A stretch of 33,776 bases of DNA from Acidobacteriota bacterium (GCA_016191015.1 JACPPM010000008.1:1-33776), one strand, 5' to 3'; shown: positions 1 to 8,208, numbered from the stretch's first letter. Notes: generated by a model from the sequence alone, not told the origin. Made by a program: numbers and translations.

Positions 1-152
1 GCGCAGATGCGACGCTCATCGTGGCACCGAAGAGGTCGAGATTTCTTTCTGTCAAGAGATGCTTGACCTTGTTGACTCGTGCGTGGGACGGCTTTCATAA
101 GCGACCCGAGCACGCCGCGCCCGGCGATTGACCGAGCAGTTCCCGGTTTCTT

Positions 153-177
153 AATTTTCAATTTTGAATTTTGAATT
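153..177. repeat. AT-rich heptamer tandem repeat
   Basis: Three consecutive 7-bp units (AATTTTC, AATTTTG, AATTTTG) followed by a partial AATT form an AT-rich island in otherwise GC-rich DNA. It sits directly before a perfect hairpin and about 75 bp before the kinase start codon. It could bend DNA or act as an upstream element, but nothing in the sequence proves a role. Confidence 0.6.
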
Positions 178-178
178 G

Positions 179-209
179 CCCAAATCCGCGGCTTAGCCGC
201 GGATTTGGG
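179..209. repeat. Perfect 14-bp inverted repeat (hairpin) before the kinase gene
   Basis: The arms CCCAAATCCGCGGC (179-192) and GCCGCGGATTTGGG (196-209) are perfectly complementary around a TTA loop. No T-run follows on either strand, so it is not a canonical intrinsic terminator. It lies 41 bp before the ATG at 251 and could be a 5'-UTR structure, a transcript barrier from an upstream gene or a dispersed palindromic repeat. A weak promoter-like pair (TTGACT at 72-77, CATAAG at 96-101, 18-bp spacer) lies upstream, which would place the hairpin in the leader. Confidence 0.6.
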
Positions 210-250
210 AGTGGCCGCGCCTATTGCGGGCGGGGCGCGTGCGAGGTAAC

Positions 251-2950
251 ATGAGCCCAAACGTTGAGGGCATCATCGTGAAGAAGGACGACCCTGGTGT
301 CGACCCGAATGCGTCAGGCGATCTGGAAAGCGAGGAGTCGGGTACCATTGACTCTACGGACGTCTTGAAGACCGGCGGCGCGCTGGCGTGGGGACTGGGT
401 GCGGACGATCCCGACAGATCCACATTCCCAGAGAATGCATGGCCGCCGGGCCATCGGATTGGGCGTCTGACGATAGACTCGCTCCTCGGCACGGGCGGCA
501 TGGGGGAGGTCTACCGCGGCAAAGATGAGAAGCTCGGCCGGTCCGTGGCCGTTAAGAGACTGCGGCCGGACTGGCGCCGGATTTCGGGGGGCAGCCGGGA
601 GAGGATGCTGCGCGAGGCGCAAATTCTCTCTCAACTGCAACACCCTGGCATCTGCCAGATCTACGACCTGATCGAGAGCGATGACGCCGATGTGATCGTG
701 ATGGAGCTCGTGCGGGGCGAGACGCTCTCGGCCGCACGACCACACTTCTCTCAGCAGCAGATGCTGGTTGTCGCCGAGAAGATCGCCGACGCCGTGGCCG
801 CTGCCCATCGCCATGGAGTGATTCACCGGGATTTGAAGCCGGACAATGTGATGGTGACGCCCGAGGGGGAGGTGAAGGTCCTGGACTTCGGCGTGGCGTT
901 TTCGCTGTCAGAGCGAGCCCCGGTCATGTCCGAAGGGGGAGCCCCCGCCGAGATGGAGGCGCCGGATGGTCAGACCGGCATCGTATGGGGGGGACGGTTG
1001 ACTTCGCGCGGGATGGTCATCGGCACGCCGAGGTACATGAGTCCGGAGCAGCTCGCCGGCAGGGACTTGACGACGGCGAGCGACATCTACGCCATGGGGA
1101 TTGTGCTCCAGGAGCTCTTTACCGGGAAGTCCGCGTACAGCGATGTCGACATGTCCTCACTCCTGGGGTACGTCTCTCGAGCGGAATCGGTGAGCCCCAC
1201 GGGGCTGGACGCTGACTTGGCCCGCCTCCTGGGACAGATGAAACACGCGGAGCCGGAGGCGCGGCCGACCGCGGAGCAGGTTGTGGCGCGGCTCCGGAAG
1301 CTTCGTGGCAGGCCGGCGCGGCGCCGGTTCTTCGCCGCGGCGGCCGTAGCCTCAGCGGCACTGGTCGTCGCGACAGCGCTGGTTTCCATGAGACTCGGGC
1401 GGGAAACACCGTTGATCGCAGCCGGTCACCGCGGACGCGTCGTGTTGCTTCCGTTCGAGAACCAGACAGGCGAGACACAGCTTGCCTGGATATCGGGCGG
1501 TCTGCGCGACATGGTCGCGCAGACACTGGATGGCGTCGAGGGAATTCAGGTCGTCCCTCCGGAAAATGTGGACCGCCTCGTGACCGCGGCCGACGGTACC
1601 CGGACAGTGCGTGACGATCAAGCCCTCCAGCGTCTCGTGTCAGATCTCGGCGCCGAAGTTCTTGTAAGCACGGTTGTTCGCAAGGAAGAAGGTCTCTATG
1701 TTCTGGACTCAGGAATCATCACGAGCCGAGGCAAGGCAGGGAAGCGGATCATTCGCCAGCAGGAGATCACGAAAGCCGCCTCCGAGCTCGCGGACCGTCT
1801 CGTTAGAAGGTTGGTGCCGGCCGTCGCCTACTCAGGCCTGGAGGACCGGTTCTCGGACGACCCTACGGCCAATCGTCTCTACGCGATGGGGCTCGACACA
1901 TATCGGAGAGAAGGTGCTGAGCCTGCCAGTGAGCTGTTGCGATCCGCCCTGCGAGTCGACCCGCAGCTTCATTGGGCACGGGTCATGTTGGGCGAGCTCG
2001 CCGAGCGGCTCAGCTCCTGGGACGAAGCCAAGCGATACTTGGAGGAGGCCCAGGCGCACGCCCGGAAGACCGGAGATAGGCAGATGGCTGCCGCATGCCT
2101 GAGCCGCCTGGCGCGACTGTCCATCCATCGCAACGAGTTCGAGGAGGCCGAGCGGCTGGCGCGGGAAGCGCTGCAGATGGCACGCGAGAATGTGGATCGC
2201 GAGCGCCAGACCGAGGCGCTCACGCAGCTCGGCGATGTGGCCCGGAAGCGGGAGAAGTGGAAAGACGCCGAGGGTTACTACACTCAGGCTCTCGGTATCA
2301 GGAGGGAGCTTGGAGACCAGATCGGCGTGGCGCGGGCCATGCACAACGTCGGCGTCGCGATGTCCTTGCAGAGCGGTCGTGAGGGGGAAGCTGTGCGCGC
2401 TCTCGAGGAATCCCTCGACCTCAAGCGAAAACTCGGGATGAGTGCCTTCGAAGCGATGACGCTCAACTCCCTGGCCGTCATCGCGGTGGATAGCGGAGAA
2501 CACGACAGGGCGGAGCAGTTGTACCAGCAGGTGCTGGCCAGCTACAGGAAACAGAAGGATCTCAGCGCGATCAGCCAAACGCTCGGCAACCTCGGCGTGC
2601 TCGAGCAGAACCGCGGGCACACCAGATCCGCGGTGGCGTATTTGGAAGAATCCTGCAAGTTAGCTACGGAGATCGGCGATCAGGATTCACTCACGCTGAG
2701 CGCATTCAACCTGGCCTACCTGCTCGGCCAGCTGGGGAAGCTGAGCGAGGCCGAGCACTACCTCGAGATCGCCGACACGCGTTACAGCCTGGCGTGGGAG
2801 ACCGTCGCCATCAAGGCACGGCTGGCATGGCTGCGAGGGGATGTCAAGGGCGCTCGCGCCCACGTGGCCCAGGCCAAGAGCATGGCCGGAGAGCAATGGT
2901 CGCCTGACCTCGACAATGAAATTGTCGGGCCGAACCTCCCGCTGATCTGA
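251..2950 (+). CDS. Membrane-anchored Ser/Thr protein kinase with TolB-like and TPR domains
   Basis: Hanks-type kinase predicted to transfer phosphate from ATP to Ser/Thr of protein substrates, anchored in the inner membrane. The 899-residue form starts at the ATG at 251, chosen over an in-frame TTG at 224 because GAGG at 243-246 is well spaced before it. Visible features: an acidic N-terminal tail (1-65), glycine loop GTGGMGEV (80-87), Lys102, catalytic HRDLKPDN (192-199), DFG (212-214), a long activation segment ending in MSPEQ near 263-267, and an Ala/Val-rich membrane segment (about 360-380). The outer part has a TolB/FlgO-like region (about 394-515, with VVLLPFENQTGE) and then TPR-type helical repeats to the end. 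A convergent ECF sigma gene lies 109 bp downstream. The layout matches the kinase at 10994-13624. Substrate and signal are not visible. Confidence 0.93.
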   Translation: MSPNVEGIIVKKDDPGVDPNASGDLESEESGTIDSTDVLKTGGALAWGLGADDPDRSTFPENAWPPGHRIGRLTIDSLLGTGGMGEVYRGKDEKLGRSVAVKRLRPDWRRISGGSRERMLREAQILSQLQHPGICQIYDLIESDDADVIVMELVRGETLSAARPHFSQQQMLVVAEKIADAVAAAHRHGVIHRDLKPDNVMVTPEGEVKVLDFGVAFSLSERAPVMSEGGAPAEMEAPDGQTGIVWGGRLTSRGMVIGTPRYMSPEQLAGRDLTTASDIYAMGIVLQELFTGKSAYSDVDMSSLLGYVSRAESVSPTGLDADLARLLGQMKHAEPEARPTAEQVVARLRKLRGRPARRRFFAAAAVASAALVVATALVSMRLGRETPLIAAGHRGRVVLLPFENQTGETQLAWISGGLRDMVAQTLDGVEGIQVVPPENVDRLVTAADGTRTVRDDQALQRLVSDLGAEVLVSTVVRKEEGLYVLDSGIITSRGKAGKRIIRQQEITKAASELADRLVRRLVPAVAYSGLEDRFSDDPTANRLYAMGLDTYRREGAEPASELLRSALRVDPQLHWARVMLGELAERLSSWDEAKRYLEEAQAHARKTGDRQMAAACLSRLARLSIHRNEFEEAERLAREALQMARENVDRERQTEALTQLGDVARKREKWKDAEGYYTQALGIRRELGDQIGVARAMHNVGVAMSLQSGREGEAVRALEESLDLKRKLGMSAFEAMTLNSLAVIAVDSGEHDRAEQLYQQVLASYRKQKDLSAISQTLGNLGVLEQNRGHTRSAVAYLEESCKLATEIGDQDSLTLSAFNLAYLLGQLGKLSEAEHYLEIADTRYSLAWETVAIKARLAWLRGDVKGARAHVAQAKSMAGEQWSPDLDNEIVGPNLPLI

Positions 2951-3059
2951 GGTTCCTACTCTACGCCGACAGAAGCGGTAGAAGAGGTGACCACGGAGAA
3001 ACGGAGGTGGGCCTCAGCTTCGCATCACTCACCGCTTCGCGTAGCCCAGGGCACCGGCT

Positions 3060-3620
3060 CTACGAAGCGCTCAATTCGCGCCGGAGCATCTCACGCGCCC
3101 TGCGCCAGTCGCGTTCGACCGTCCGCGGCGAGACAGCGAGCACCTCGGCCGTCTCTTCCTCCGAGAGCCCGGCGAAATAACGGCACTCGACTACACGGAC
3201 AAGTCGCGGGTCGAGGTCCGCGAGACGGATCAGCGCTTGATCGATCGCGAGGACCGTTTCCGCGTGGCGGCGGACCGCCTGGTGTGCCTCATCCAGCACA
3301 ACTCGCTCCAACGCGCCTCCGCGCTTCTGCCGCAGCCGGGAGCGGGCGCGATCCACAAGGATCTGCCGCATGACCCGCGCTGCCAGCGCGAAAAAGTGTC
3401 CCCGGCCCTCGGCGTGCCATCTGTCCTTTCCAGCCAGCTTGATGTAAACCTCATGGACCAAATCGGCGCTACTCATCGTCTTGCTCCCGATCCGCCTGAG
3501 TTGCCGGCCCGCAAGGTGCCGCAGCTCGCCGTAGACCAGCTCGAAGAGGCCGTCCATCGCGGCGCGGTCCCCCTGTGCGTAAGCGGACAGCAGCTCCGTC
3601 ACTTTTCCTTTCGGGGTCAT
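3060..3620 (-). CDS. ECF-family RNA polymerase sigma factor (TIGR02999-like)
   Basis: A 186-residue sigma factor that would direct RNA polymerase to a specific promoter set. Region 2 covers about residues 20-95, with DLVHEVYIKL (53-62) and the ALAARVMRQILVDRAR helix. Region 4 covers about 128-183, with a helix-turn-helix in LSEEETAEVLAVSPRTVERD. The size and the YGELRHLAGRQL motif resemble the TIGR02999 group of ECF sigmas, which in Acidobacteriota and Planctomycetes often lie beside Ser/Thr kinases. That is family knowledge, not proof here. The ATG follows a GGAGG with 5-nt spacing. No anti-sigma gene is adjacent, so kinase-linked control is plausible. The neighbouring genes on the same strand are secreted propeller proteins. 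Confidence 0.93.
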   Translation of the reverse strand: MTPKGKVTELLSAYAQGDRAAMDGLFELVYGELRHLAGRQLRRIGSKTMSSADLVHEVYIKLAGKDRWHAEGRGHFFALAARVMRQILVDRARSRLRQKRGGALERVVLDEAHQAVRRHAETVLAIDQALIRLADLDPRLVRVVECRYFAGLSEEETAEVLAVSPRTVERDWRRAREMLRRELSAS

Positions 3621-3708
3621 CGCTGCCTCCGCTGTGCTCCCGACGATCTGATGCCGCGCCAGGTTACCTCATGGTCTGCCCACGATCCCCCACCCAAGCC
3701 CGAGCCTG

Positions 3709-3737
3709 ATCATGCTCTGAACGCACCCGGAGGTCAA
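3709..3737 (-). promoter_or_regulatory. Candidate sigma-70 promoter for the ECF sigma gene
   Basis: On the minus strand, TTGACC (3732-3737) is followed by a 17-bp spacer and CATGAT (3709-3714). These are 5/6 and 4/6 matches to the consensus hexamers. The site lies about 90 bp before the sigma-factor ATG, in a 212-bp gap that otherwise shows no gene. It was found by eye only. Confidence 0.35.
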
Positions 3738-3832
3738 ATGTCGAGAACATCAACTGCATGTGAGCTCCTATCGAGCGCAGCGCGGGTCAGCGCTCGAATG
3801 CTACCGCGCCGTCTCTCATGCCCCAGCGGGGT

Positions 3833-5506
3833 TCACAACTTGCCGCTGACCGTATTGTTGAGCTCGTCTCCCTCGCCGATCGTATTATCCTCATCGATGA
3901 CGGCCACGAGGTACTTGTGTTGGGCGCCCCTGGTCGCGCTCAGGTTGATCGTGGAGACTGCGCCGGCCGAAAGAGACGCTACGGTGGCGGTCTTCACGAG
4001 TGTGTCCCCGCTGCCGGGAGTGGATCCCTTGGAAAGGTACACTTTTACGACAAACGTACCGGCACTCGCCCCGCCCACCTCCGCGCAGCCCAGGGTCGCG
4101 GTCACCTTCGTGCCCGTCACCTTCAGATTCCACCACGCGCCCGTGAGATCGGGTAGATCGGACGATGGGCAGACCAAAATGCTCTTTGCCTTCGAATTCA
4201 GGATGCGGTTCGGCGCAGTCTTCCCGGTCGCAGAGGTGTCAGAGACTGTCGATTGTATCGTTGATCTTGTGGCGCGCGAATTCGATATCACGGCCTTCGA
4301 GCGTTGGACGATCGTCCCGCAGCTCGAGTCGATCTCGCCCGAGCCATCGAGCTTCACGGCGAAGCCGTTGGGCGTCCCCTCCCCAAAGGTGTCCGTGTAC
4401 CCCGCCGCGATGTAGCCACCATCGCTCGTCTGTTGCACTGCATGGAACCATTCCGTCCCGACTCCACCGTAGGTTCTCTGCCATGAGATCTTGCCGGATG
4501 TGCCCAGCTTCAGACACCAGCCAGACCTGCCCCCATCTCCGAAAGAGACGGTGTACCCCGCCACTACGAAGCCCCCATCGCTCGTCTGCTGAACAGATTC
4601 GACCGAATCGAGGTCGCTGCCACCATAGGTTTTCTGCCAAGTCGGCTTCCCGGCGCTGTCGAGCTTCAGGCACCAGGCATCTTGTAGGCCGGCGCCGAAA
4701 GACTCGGTCCGCCCCGCCAGGATGTACCCGCCGTCGCTCGTTTGCTGGACGGAATCGACCGTGTCAAAACTGGTGCCGCCATAGGCATACTGCCATGTGG
4801 GCGAGCCCGAGCTGTCCAGCTTCAGGCACCAGGCATCGAAATTCCCGGCGCCATAACCGTCGGTGTACCCGGCCGCGACATAGCCCCCGTCGCTCGTCTG
4901 CTGGATGGAGTAAAACCAATCAGTCCCGATGCCACCGAAGACCTTCTGCCAGGTGGGGTTGCCTGAGCTGTCCAGCTTCAGGCACCAGCCCTCGTCAAAT
5001 CCGACGGTGGATGAGGACGAGTACCCCGCCACGATGTATCCTCCATCGCTGGTCTGCCGAACTGAGCGAAACACATCGTTGCCACTGCCGCCATAGGTTT
5101 TCTTCCATGAGGGCTTGCCGGAGCTGTCGAGTTTCAGACACCAGCCATCGCCGAACCCGGCACCGGAGGATTCTGTGGACCCGGCGACGATGTAGCCACC
5201 ATCGCTCGTTTGCTGCGCCGAGTAGAGGTAGTCGGCGCCGCTTCCGCCGAACGTCTTCTGCCAGGTGGGGTTGCCTGAGCTGTCCAGCTTCAGACACCAG
5301 CCGTCCATCGACCCGGCGCCAGAAGATATCGTGTTCCCTGCTACGATGTATCCACCATCGCTCGTCGGGTCGACCGAATTGTAGATATCGGTCCCCGCCC
5401 CTCCCGCGGCTCTAGCCCACCCGCGCGCCGCATCGGCCGGTCGATCGGCTGACAGGCACAGGATCAATGAACCAACGACCCTCATCGCTATCGATCGAAC
5501 TTCCAT
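3833..5506 (-). CDS. Secreted seven-bladed repeat protein with CARDB-like C-terminus (paralog 1)
   Basis: A 557-residue exported protein of unknown function. The start at 5506 follows AAGGAGGAAC; a longer in-frame start at 5539 lacks this. A signal peptide covers about residues 1-27 (IAMRVVGSLILCLS, then ADA-A). Residues 30-393 are exactly seven 52-residue repeats with the pattern W-x-K-x-Y/F-GG...QTSDGGYIVAG...F-GAG...DGWCLKLDSSG. Seven such units suggest a closed beta-propeller. After a Ser/Thr-rich linker, residues about 452-557 resemble a CARDB/Ig-like domain with an AVIDEDNTIGEGDELNN ending. Blades 1-6 carry a Cys in WCLKL; blade 7 has FAVKL. A close paralog lies at 6257-7936 and an ECF sigma gene follows downstream. 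Adhesion or surface binding is possible, but no ligand or enzyme motif is visible. Confidence 0.9.
   Translation of the reverse strand: MEVRSIAMRVVGSLILCLSADRPADAARGWARAAGGAGTDIYNSVDPTSDGGYIVAGNTISSGAGSMDGWCLKLDSSGNPTWQKTFGGSGADYLYSAQQTSDGGYIVAGSTESSGAGFGDGWCLKLDSSGKPSWKKTYGGSGNDVFRSVRQTSDGGYIVAGYSSSSTVGFDEGWCLKLDSSGNPTWQKVFGGIGTDWFYSIQQTSDGGYVAAGYTDGYGAGNFDAWCLKLDSSGSPTWQYAYGGTSFDTVDSVQQTSDGGYILAGRTESFGAGLQDAWCLKLDSAGKPTWQKTYGGSDLDSVESVQQTSDGGFVVAGYTVSFGDGGRSGWCLKLGTSGKISWQRTYGGVGTEWFHAVQQTSDGGYIAAGYTDTFGEGTPNGFAVKLDGSGEIDSSCGTIVQRSKAVISNSRATRSTIQSTVSDTSATGKTAPNRILNSKAKSILVCPSSDLPDLTGAWWNLKVTGTKVTATLGCAEVGGASAGTFVVKVYLSKGSTPGSGDTLVKTATVASLSAGAVSTINLSATRGAQHKYLVAVIDEDNTIGEGDELNNTVSGKL
4328..5419 (-). 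repeat. Seven tandem 156-bp blade repeats inside the propeller gene
   Basis: The coding DNA for residues 30-393 consists of seven in-frame 156-bp units with no gaps. The segments for TSDGGYIVAG and CLKLDSSG are the best conserved. Such arrays can gain or lose units by recombination, yet this gene and its paralog both keep seven. Confidence 0.88.
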
Positions 5507-5612
5507 CCGTTCCTCCTTCGGTGCGCCCAGCAGGGCCATCTCCGGGAGCTCTGTCTCGCCTCTTGCATTCTCGCCGGGGGGCCGAACAGCCTGGCGATCT
5601 ATGGTCTGCCCC

Positions 5613-5634
5613 CCTTATGATACGACATTCCCGG
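5613..5634 (-). promoter_or_regulatory. Conserved leader block upstream of propeller paralog 1
   Basis: Reading the minus strand, this block contains CCGGGAATGTCG followed by a CATAAGG end. It closely resembles the block at 8043-8065 upstream of the paralog, and both start 107 nt before their ATG. A second conserved stretch (GGCGAGACAG, then TCCCGG and CCTGC) and the AAGGAGGAAC ribosome site also match, while the sequence between them has diverged. The block could be a promoter, operator or leader element. It has ECF-like GGAA and CGTC words, but their spacing is too short for an ordinary ECF -35/-10 pair. Confidence 0.45.
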
Positions 5635-5651
5635 AAAACACACGCGCGGCA

Positions 5652-6146
5652 CTACTGGCAACCGGCGACCTCGGGGTCCGCGGTCGCAGTCCTGGCACCA
5701 GCGAACTGCACGATTGCTATTCCGCCGGAGCTCGTACGGTTGTCGATAATCCACCATTCGCCGCTGATCGCCTCTCCACTCGCCTCCGCCGTCCCGTGGA
5801 TGGACTGGGAGAAGCCGGTGCTCGCCCCGCACATGTTCGCCACCAATGTAGAGTTTCCAACCAACCCCTCGCCCTCGAAGTCCGGTGTGGGTGTCCATTG
5901 GTCCAGAACTCCCGTGGCGCCGTCTATTTCGATGTTGAGCCGCCCGTCGTCCAGCTGAGTGATCTTCATTGTGGCCGAGGTGCTCACGGGGAGGAGCTTC
6001 TTCGATCTGGCTGCCATGTCGTAGACCAGGCCCCGGATTGTGAGAGACCAGCTGCCCTCGAGGTTCGGAGTGCCCATATCCGCCGACGTGGCGCGCGGAT
6101 AAAGAGTGGCTGCCGCGAGCAGGCATGTTGCGAGGATCTTCTTCAT
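5652..6146 (-). CDS. Small secreted protein of unknown function
   Basis: A 164-residue protein with a clear signal peptide (MKKILATCLLAAATLYPRATSA, cleaved near residue 22). The start at 6146 follows AGAAGGAG; an upstream in-frame extension to 6260 lacks a signal sequence or ribosome site. The mature part alternates hydrophobic and polar residues (LEGSWSLTIRGLVYD, ATMKITQLDDGRLNIEIDGA, IVQFAGARTA), which suggests an all-beta fold, perhaps a small lipocalin-like barrel. It has one Cys in the middle and one two residues from the C-terminus that could pair. It lies between two propeller paralogs on the same strand, 110 bp below one and 145 bp above the other, so joint expression is plausible. 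I do not recognise a named family. Confidence 0.8.
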   Translation of the reverse strand: MKKILATCLLAAATLYPRATSADMGTPNLEGSWSLTIRGLVYDMAARSKKLLPVSTSATMKITQLDDGRLNIEIDGATGVLDQWTPTPDFEGEGLVGNSTLVANMCGASTGFSQSIHGTAEASGEAISGEWWIIDNRTSSGGIAIVQFAGARTATADPEVAGCQ

Positions 6147-6256
6147 CGGTTCTTCTCCTTCTGTTGGTCGGGGCAGCGCCGCGACCGATTCTGAAAGTCT
6201 CATAAGCTGGCGTGGCGCCGGATCCCTGAGCTCGGCCCTGCGCGTCACGGCTGTTG

Positions 6257-7936
6257 TCACAGCTTCCCGATAGCGACGTTGTCGAGCTCGTCGTCCTCGG
6301 CAACCGAATTGTCGGAGTCGATGACTGCCACGATGTACTTGTGCTTGTTTCCTTTCGTCGTCTTCACTTTGAAGCTGGAGCTGCCCCCGGCTGGAAGCGG
6401 TCCGACCGTGATGGTTTCTACGAGCGTGGCCTTCTTGCCGGCGGTCGGCTTTTTTGCAAGGTATACTTTTACCACGAATTGTCCCGCATCCGCCGAGCCG
6501 GCGTCAACGCAGCTGAGCGTCGCCGTGACCCGAGAACCGGTCACCTTCAGATTCGACCATGTGCCGGTGAGGTCGGCGGAGGCGGGCGATGAGGCACAGA
6601 TCAGGGCCATCGTTGCGCTGGAATCGGTGGCACCGCCGCCCGATGGCATGCCGACAACGAATGTGTTCGATTCGATCGCGACGGCAGCGGGGCCGGCAAC
6701 GCCAGAATTCGATATCACCGCCGCAGAGCTCTGGACGAGTGTCCCGCAGCTAGAGTCGATATCGCCGCCGCCGCTGTCCAGCTTCAGACACCAGGCATCC
6801 ATTGATCCGGCGCCGAACGAGGACGATTCCCCGGCCATGATGGAGCCGCCATCGCCTGTCTGCGCGGCAGCCCTGAGCCCGTCGTCGCCGGCGTTGCCGT
6901 AGGTCTTCTGCCACGAGGGGTTGCCTGAGCTGTCGAGTTTCAGGCACCAGCCATCGGATAGGCCCGCGCCGAAGGAATTAGTGACCCCCGTCACGATGTA
7001 GCCGCCATCGCTCGCTTGGGCGACTGACGAAAAGATATCGATGGCGCTGCCACCATAGATCTTCTGCCACGAGGGGTTGCCTGAGGCGTCGAGCTTCAGG
7101 CACCATCCGTCGTATATGCCGGCGCCGAAGGAATGTGTGTATCCGGCGAGGACGTATCCTCCATCCCTCGTCTGCGCGACAGAGAGGCCGACGTCATCGA
7201 GCGCACCGCCATAGGTTTTTTGCCACGCCAGGGAGCCTGAGCCGTCGAGTTTGACGCACCAGACGTCGCGCCCCCCCGCGCCGAAGGACTTGGTGTAGCC
7301 GGCGACCACGCACCCGCCATCGCTCGTTTGCTGGACGGAGACGAACACATCGTCTTCGCCGAGGCCGAAGGTCTTCTGCCACGAGGTATTGCCTGAACCG
7401 TCCAGCCTCAAACACCAGGCATCGGCCGACCCGAACCCGGAAGACATGGTGTATCCCGCGACCACGTATCCGCCATCACTCATCTGGTGGACGCAGCCTA
7501 ACCAGTCAGAGCCGCCGCCACCGTAGGTTTTGCGCCATGTGGTATTACCTGCACTGTCGAGCTTCAGGCACCATCCATCCCCCGCACCGGCCCCGAAGGA
7601 GGACGTGAAGCCCACTGCGATGTACCCACCGTCGCTCGTTTGTCGGACCGAGTTGAAGTAATCTGAGCCGCTGCCGCCGTATGTCTTCTGCCAAACGGGA
7701 TTGCCTGCGCTGTCAAGCTTCACGCACCATGCATCGGCTGACCCTGCGCCAAACGAGTAGGTGAACCCCGCCATGATGCAGCCCCCGTCGCTCGTCTGAT
7801 CGACCGACACCCACATGTCACTCGCGGACCCAATGGCGGCCTTCGCCCACCTGCTCCCCGCCTCGGCCGGTCGATCGGCGGTCACGCACAGAATCATCGT
7901 ACTCCCCACACACATCGCAATTGACCGAAAGTTCAT
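6257..7936 (-). CDS. Secreted seven-bladed repeat protein with CARDB-like C-terminus (paralog 2)
   Basis: A 559-residue paralog of 3833-5506 with the same order: signal peptide (IAMCVGSTMILCVTADRPAEA), seven 52-residue blades (about 30-393), Ser/Ala linker, and a CARDB-like domain ending in KYIVAVIDSDNSVAEDDELDN. The start at 7936 follows AAGGAGGAAC; a longer in-frame start at 8002 lacks a signal peptide. All seven blades keep the Cys in WC(L/V)(K/R)L. The signal peptides, the first Trp at residue 30 and the leader sequences of both genes correspond, so the pair arose by duplication with later divergence. The gene is divergent from the Asp-box protein at 8209. The function is unknown; extracellular binding is an inference from the propeller-like architecture. 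Confidence 0.9.
   Translation of the reverse strand: MNFRSIAMCVGSTMILCVTADRPAEAGSRWAKAAIGSASDMWVSVDQTSDGGCIMAGFTYSFGAGSADAWCVKLDSAGNPVWQKTYGGSGSDYFNSVRQTSDGGYIAVGFTSSFGAGAGDGWCLKLDSAGNTTWRKTYGGGGSDWLGCVHQMSDGGYVVAGYTMSSGFGSADAWCLRLDGSGNTSWQKTFGLGEDDVFVSVQQTSDGGCVVAGYTKSFGAGGRDVWCVKLDGSGSLAWQKTYGGALDDVGLSVAQTRDGGYVLAGYTHSFGAGIYDGWCLKLDASGNPSWQKIYGGSAIDIFSSVAQASDGGYIVTGVTNSFGAGLSDGWCLKLDSSGNPSWQKTYGNAGDDGLRAAAQTGDGGSIMAGESSSFGAGSMDAWCLKLDSGGGDIDSSCGTLVQSSAAVISNSGVAGPAAVAIESNTFVVGMPSGGGATDSSATMALICASSPASADLTGTWSNLKVTGSRVTATLSCVDAGSADAGQFVVKVYLAKKPTAGKKATLVETITVGPLPAGGSSSFKVKTTKGNKHKYIVAVIDSDNSVAEDDELDNVAIGKL
6758..7849 (-). repeat. Seven tandem 156-bp blade repeats (paralog 2)
   Basis: Seven uninterrupted 156-bp units encode residues 30-393. 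Blade-to-blade similarity is highest around the codons for SDGGYxxAG and WCLKLDSSGN. Unit number and phase match the array at 4328-5419. Confidence 0.88.
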
Positions 7937-8042
7937 CAGTTCCTCCTTTGTTGCGGCCGGCAGGATCCCCCCGGGATACTGTCTCGCCACCAGTGTGCCC
8001 ACCCTCTGTCCGGGCCCCTCTCGGGTCCCGAGGTCCTACTCA

Positions 8043-8065
8043 CCCTATGGAACGACGTTTCCGGG
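8043..8065 (-). promoter_or_regulatory. Conserved leader block upstream of propeller paralog 2
   Basis: On the minus strand this reads CCCGGAAACGTCG followed by a CATAGGG end, matching the block at 5613-5634 and starting at the same 107-nt distance from the ATG. Here it also contains a partial palindrome, GGAA-acgtcg-TTCC, which would suit a dimeric regulator. It lies in the 272-bp divergent gap before the gene at 8209, so it could affect both directions. Confidence 0.45.
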
Positions 8066-8070
8066 CAAGA

Positions 8071-8088
8071 CCCGACATCAGAGTCGGG
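8071..8088. repeat. Short hairpin in divergent intergenic region
   Basis: CCCGAC (8071-8076) and GTCGGG (8083-8088) form a 6-bp stem with a 6-nt loop. It sits beside the conserved block at 8043-8065, between two divergent secreted-protein genes. It may be an operator half or a chance GC-rich palindrome. Confidence 0.35.
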
Positions 8089-8208
8089 ATTTGCCGAATC
8101 CCTGGGAGTCGTTTGACACGAACAGGCGATCGCGTCAGACTACGGATGAAGATCCTGGGCGGAGGCCGCGGACGCCTTGCGGTCCTGGCTGATTCCAGGA
8201 GGTTTCCC

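Noticed and set aside
179-209. Hairpin considered as an intrinsic terminator of an upstream gene
   Set aside because: Neither strand has a T-run after the stem; the AT-rich tract lies before it and is not a T-run in the right place.
4165-5415. Long plus-strand open frame (416 codons) opposite the propeller gene
   Set aside because: It is antisense to the 156-bp repeats, gives a low-complexity Arg/Ser/Cys-rich product and has no ribosome site. The minus-strand frame has a signal peptide and conserved repeats.
5613-5634. Leader block considered as a classical ECF -35/-10 promoter
   Set aside because: GGAA and CGTC words are present but only 1-2 bp apart instead of about 16-17 bp, so it is called only as a conserved block.
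4328-7849. Regular repeats considered as a CRISPR array or satellite DNA
   Set aside because: The 156-bp units are in-frame protein blades with diverged third positions, and there are no short identical repeats with unique spacers.
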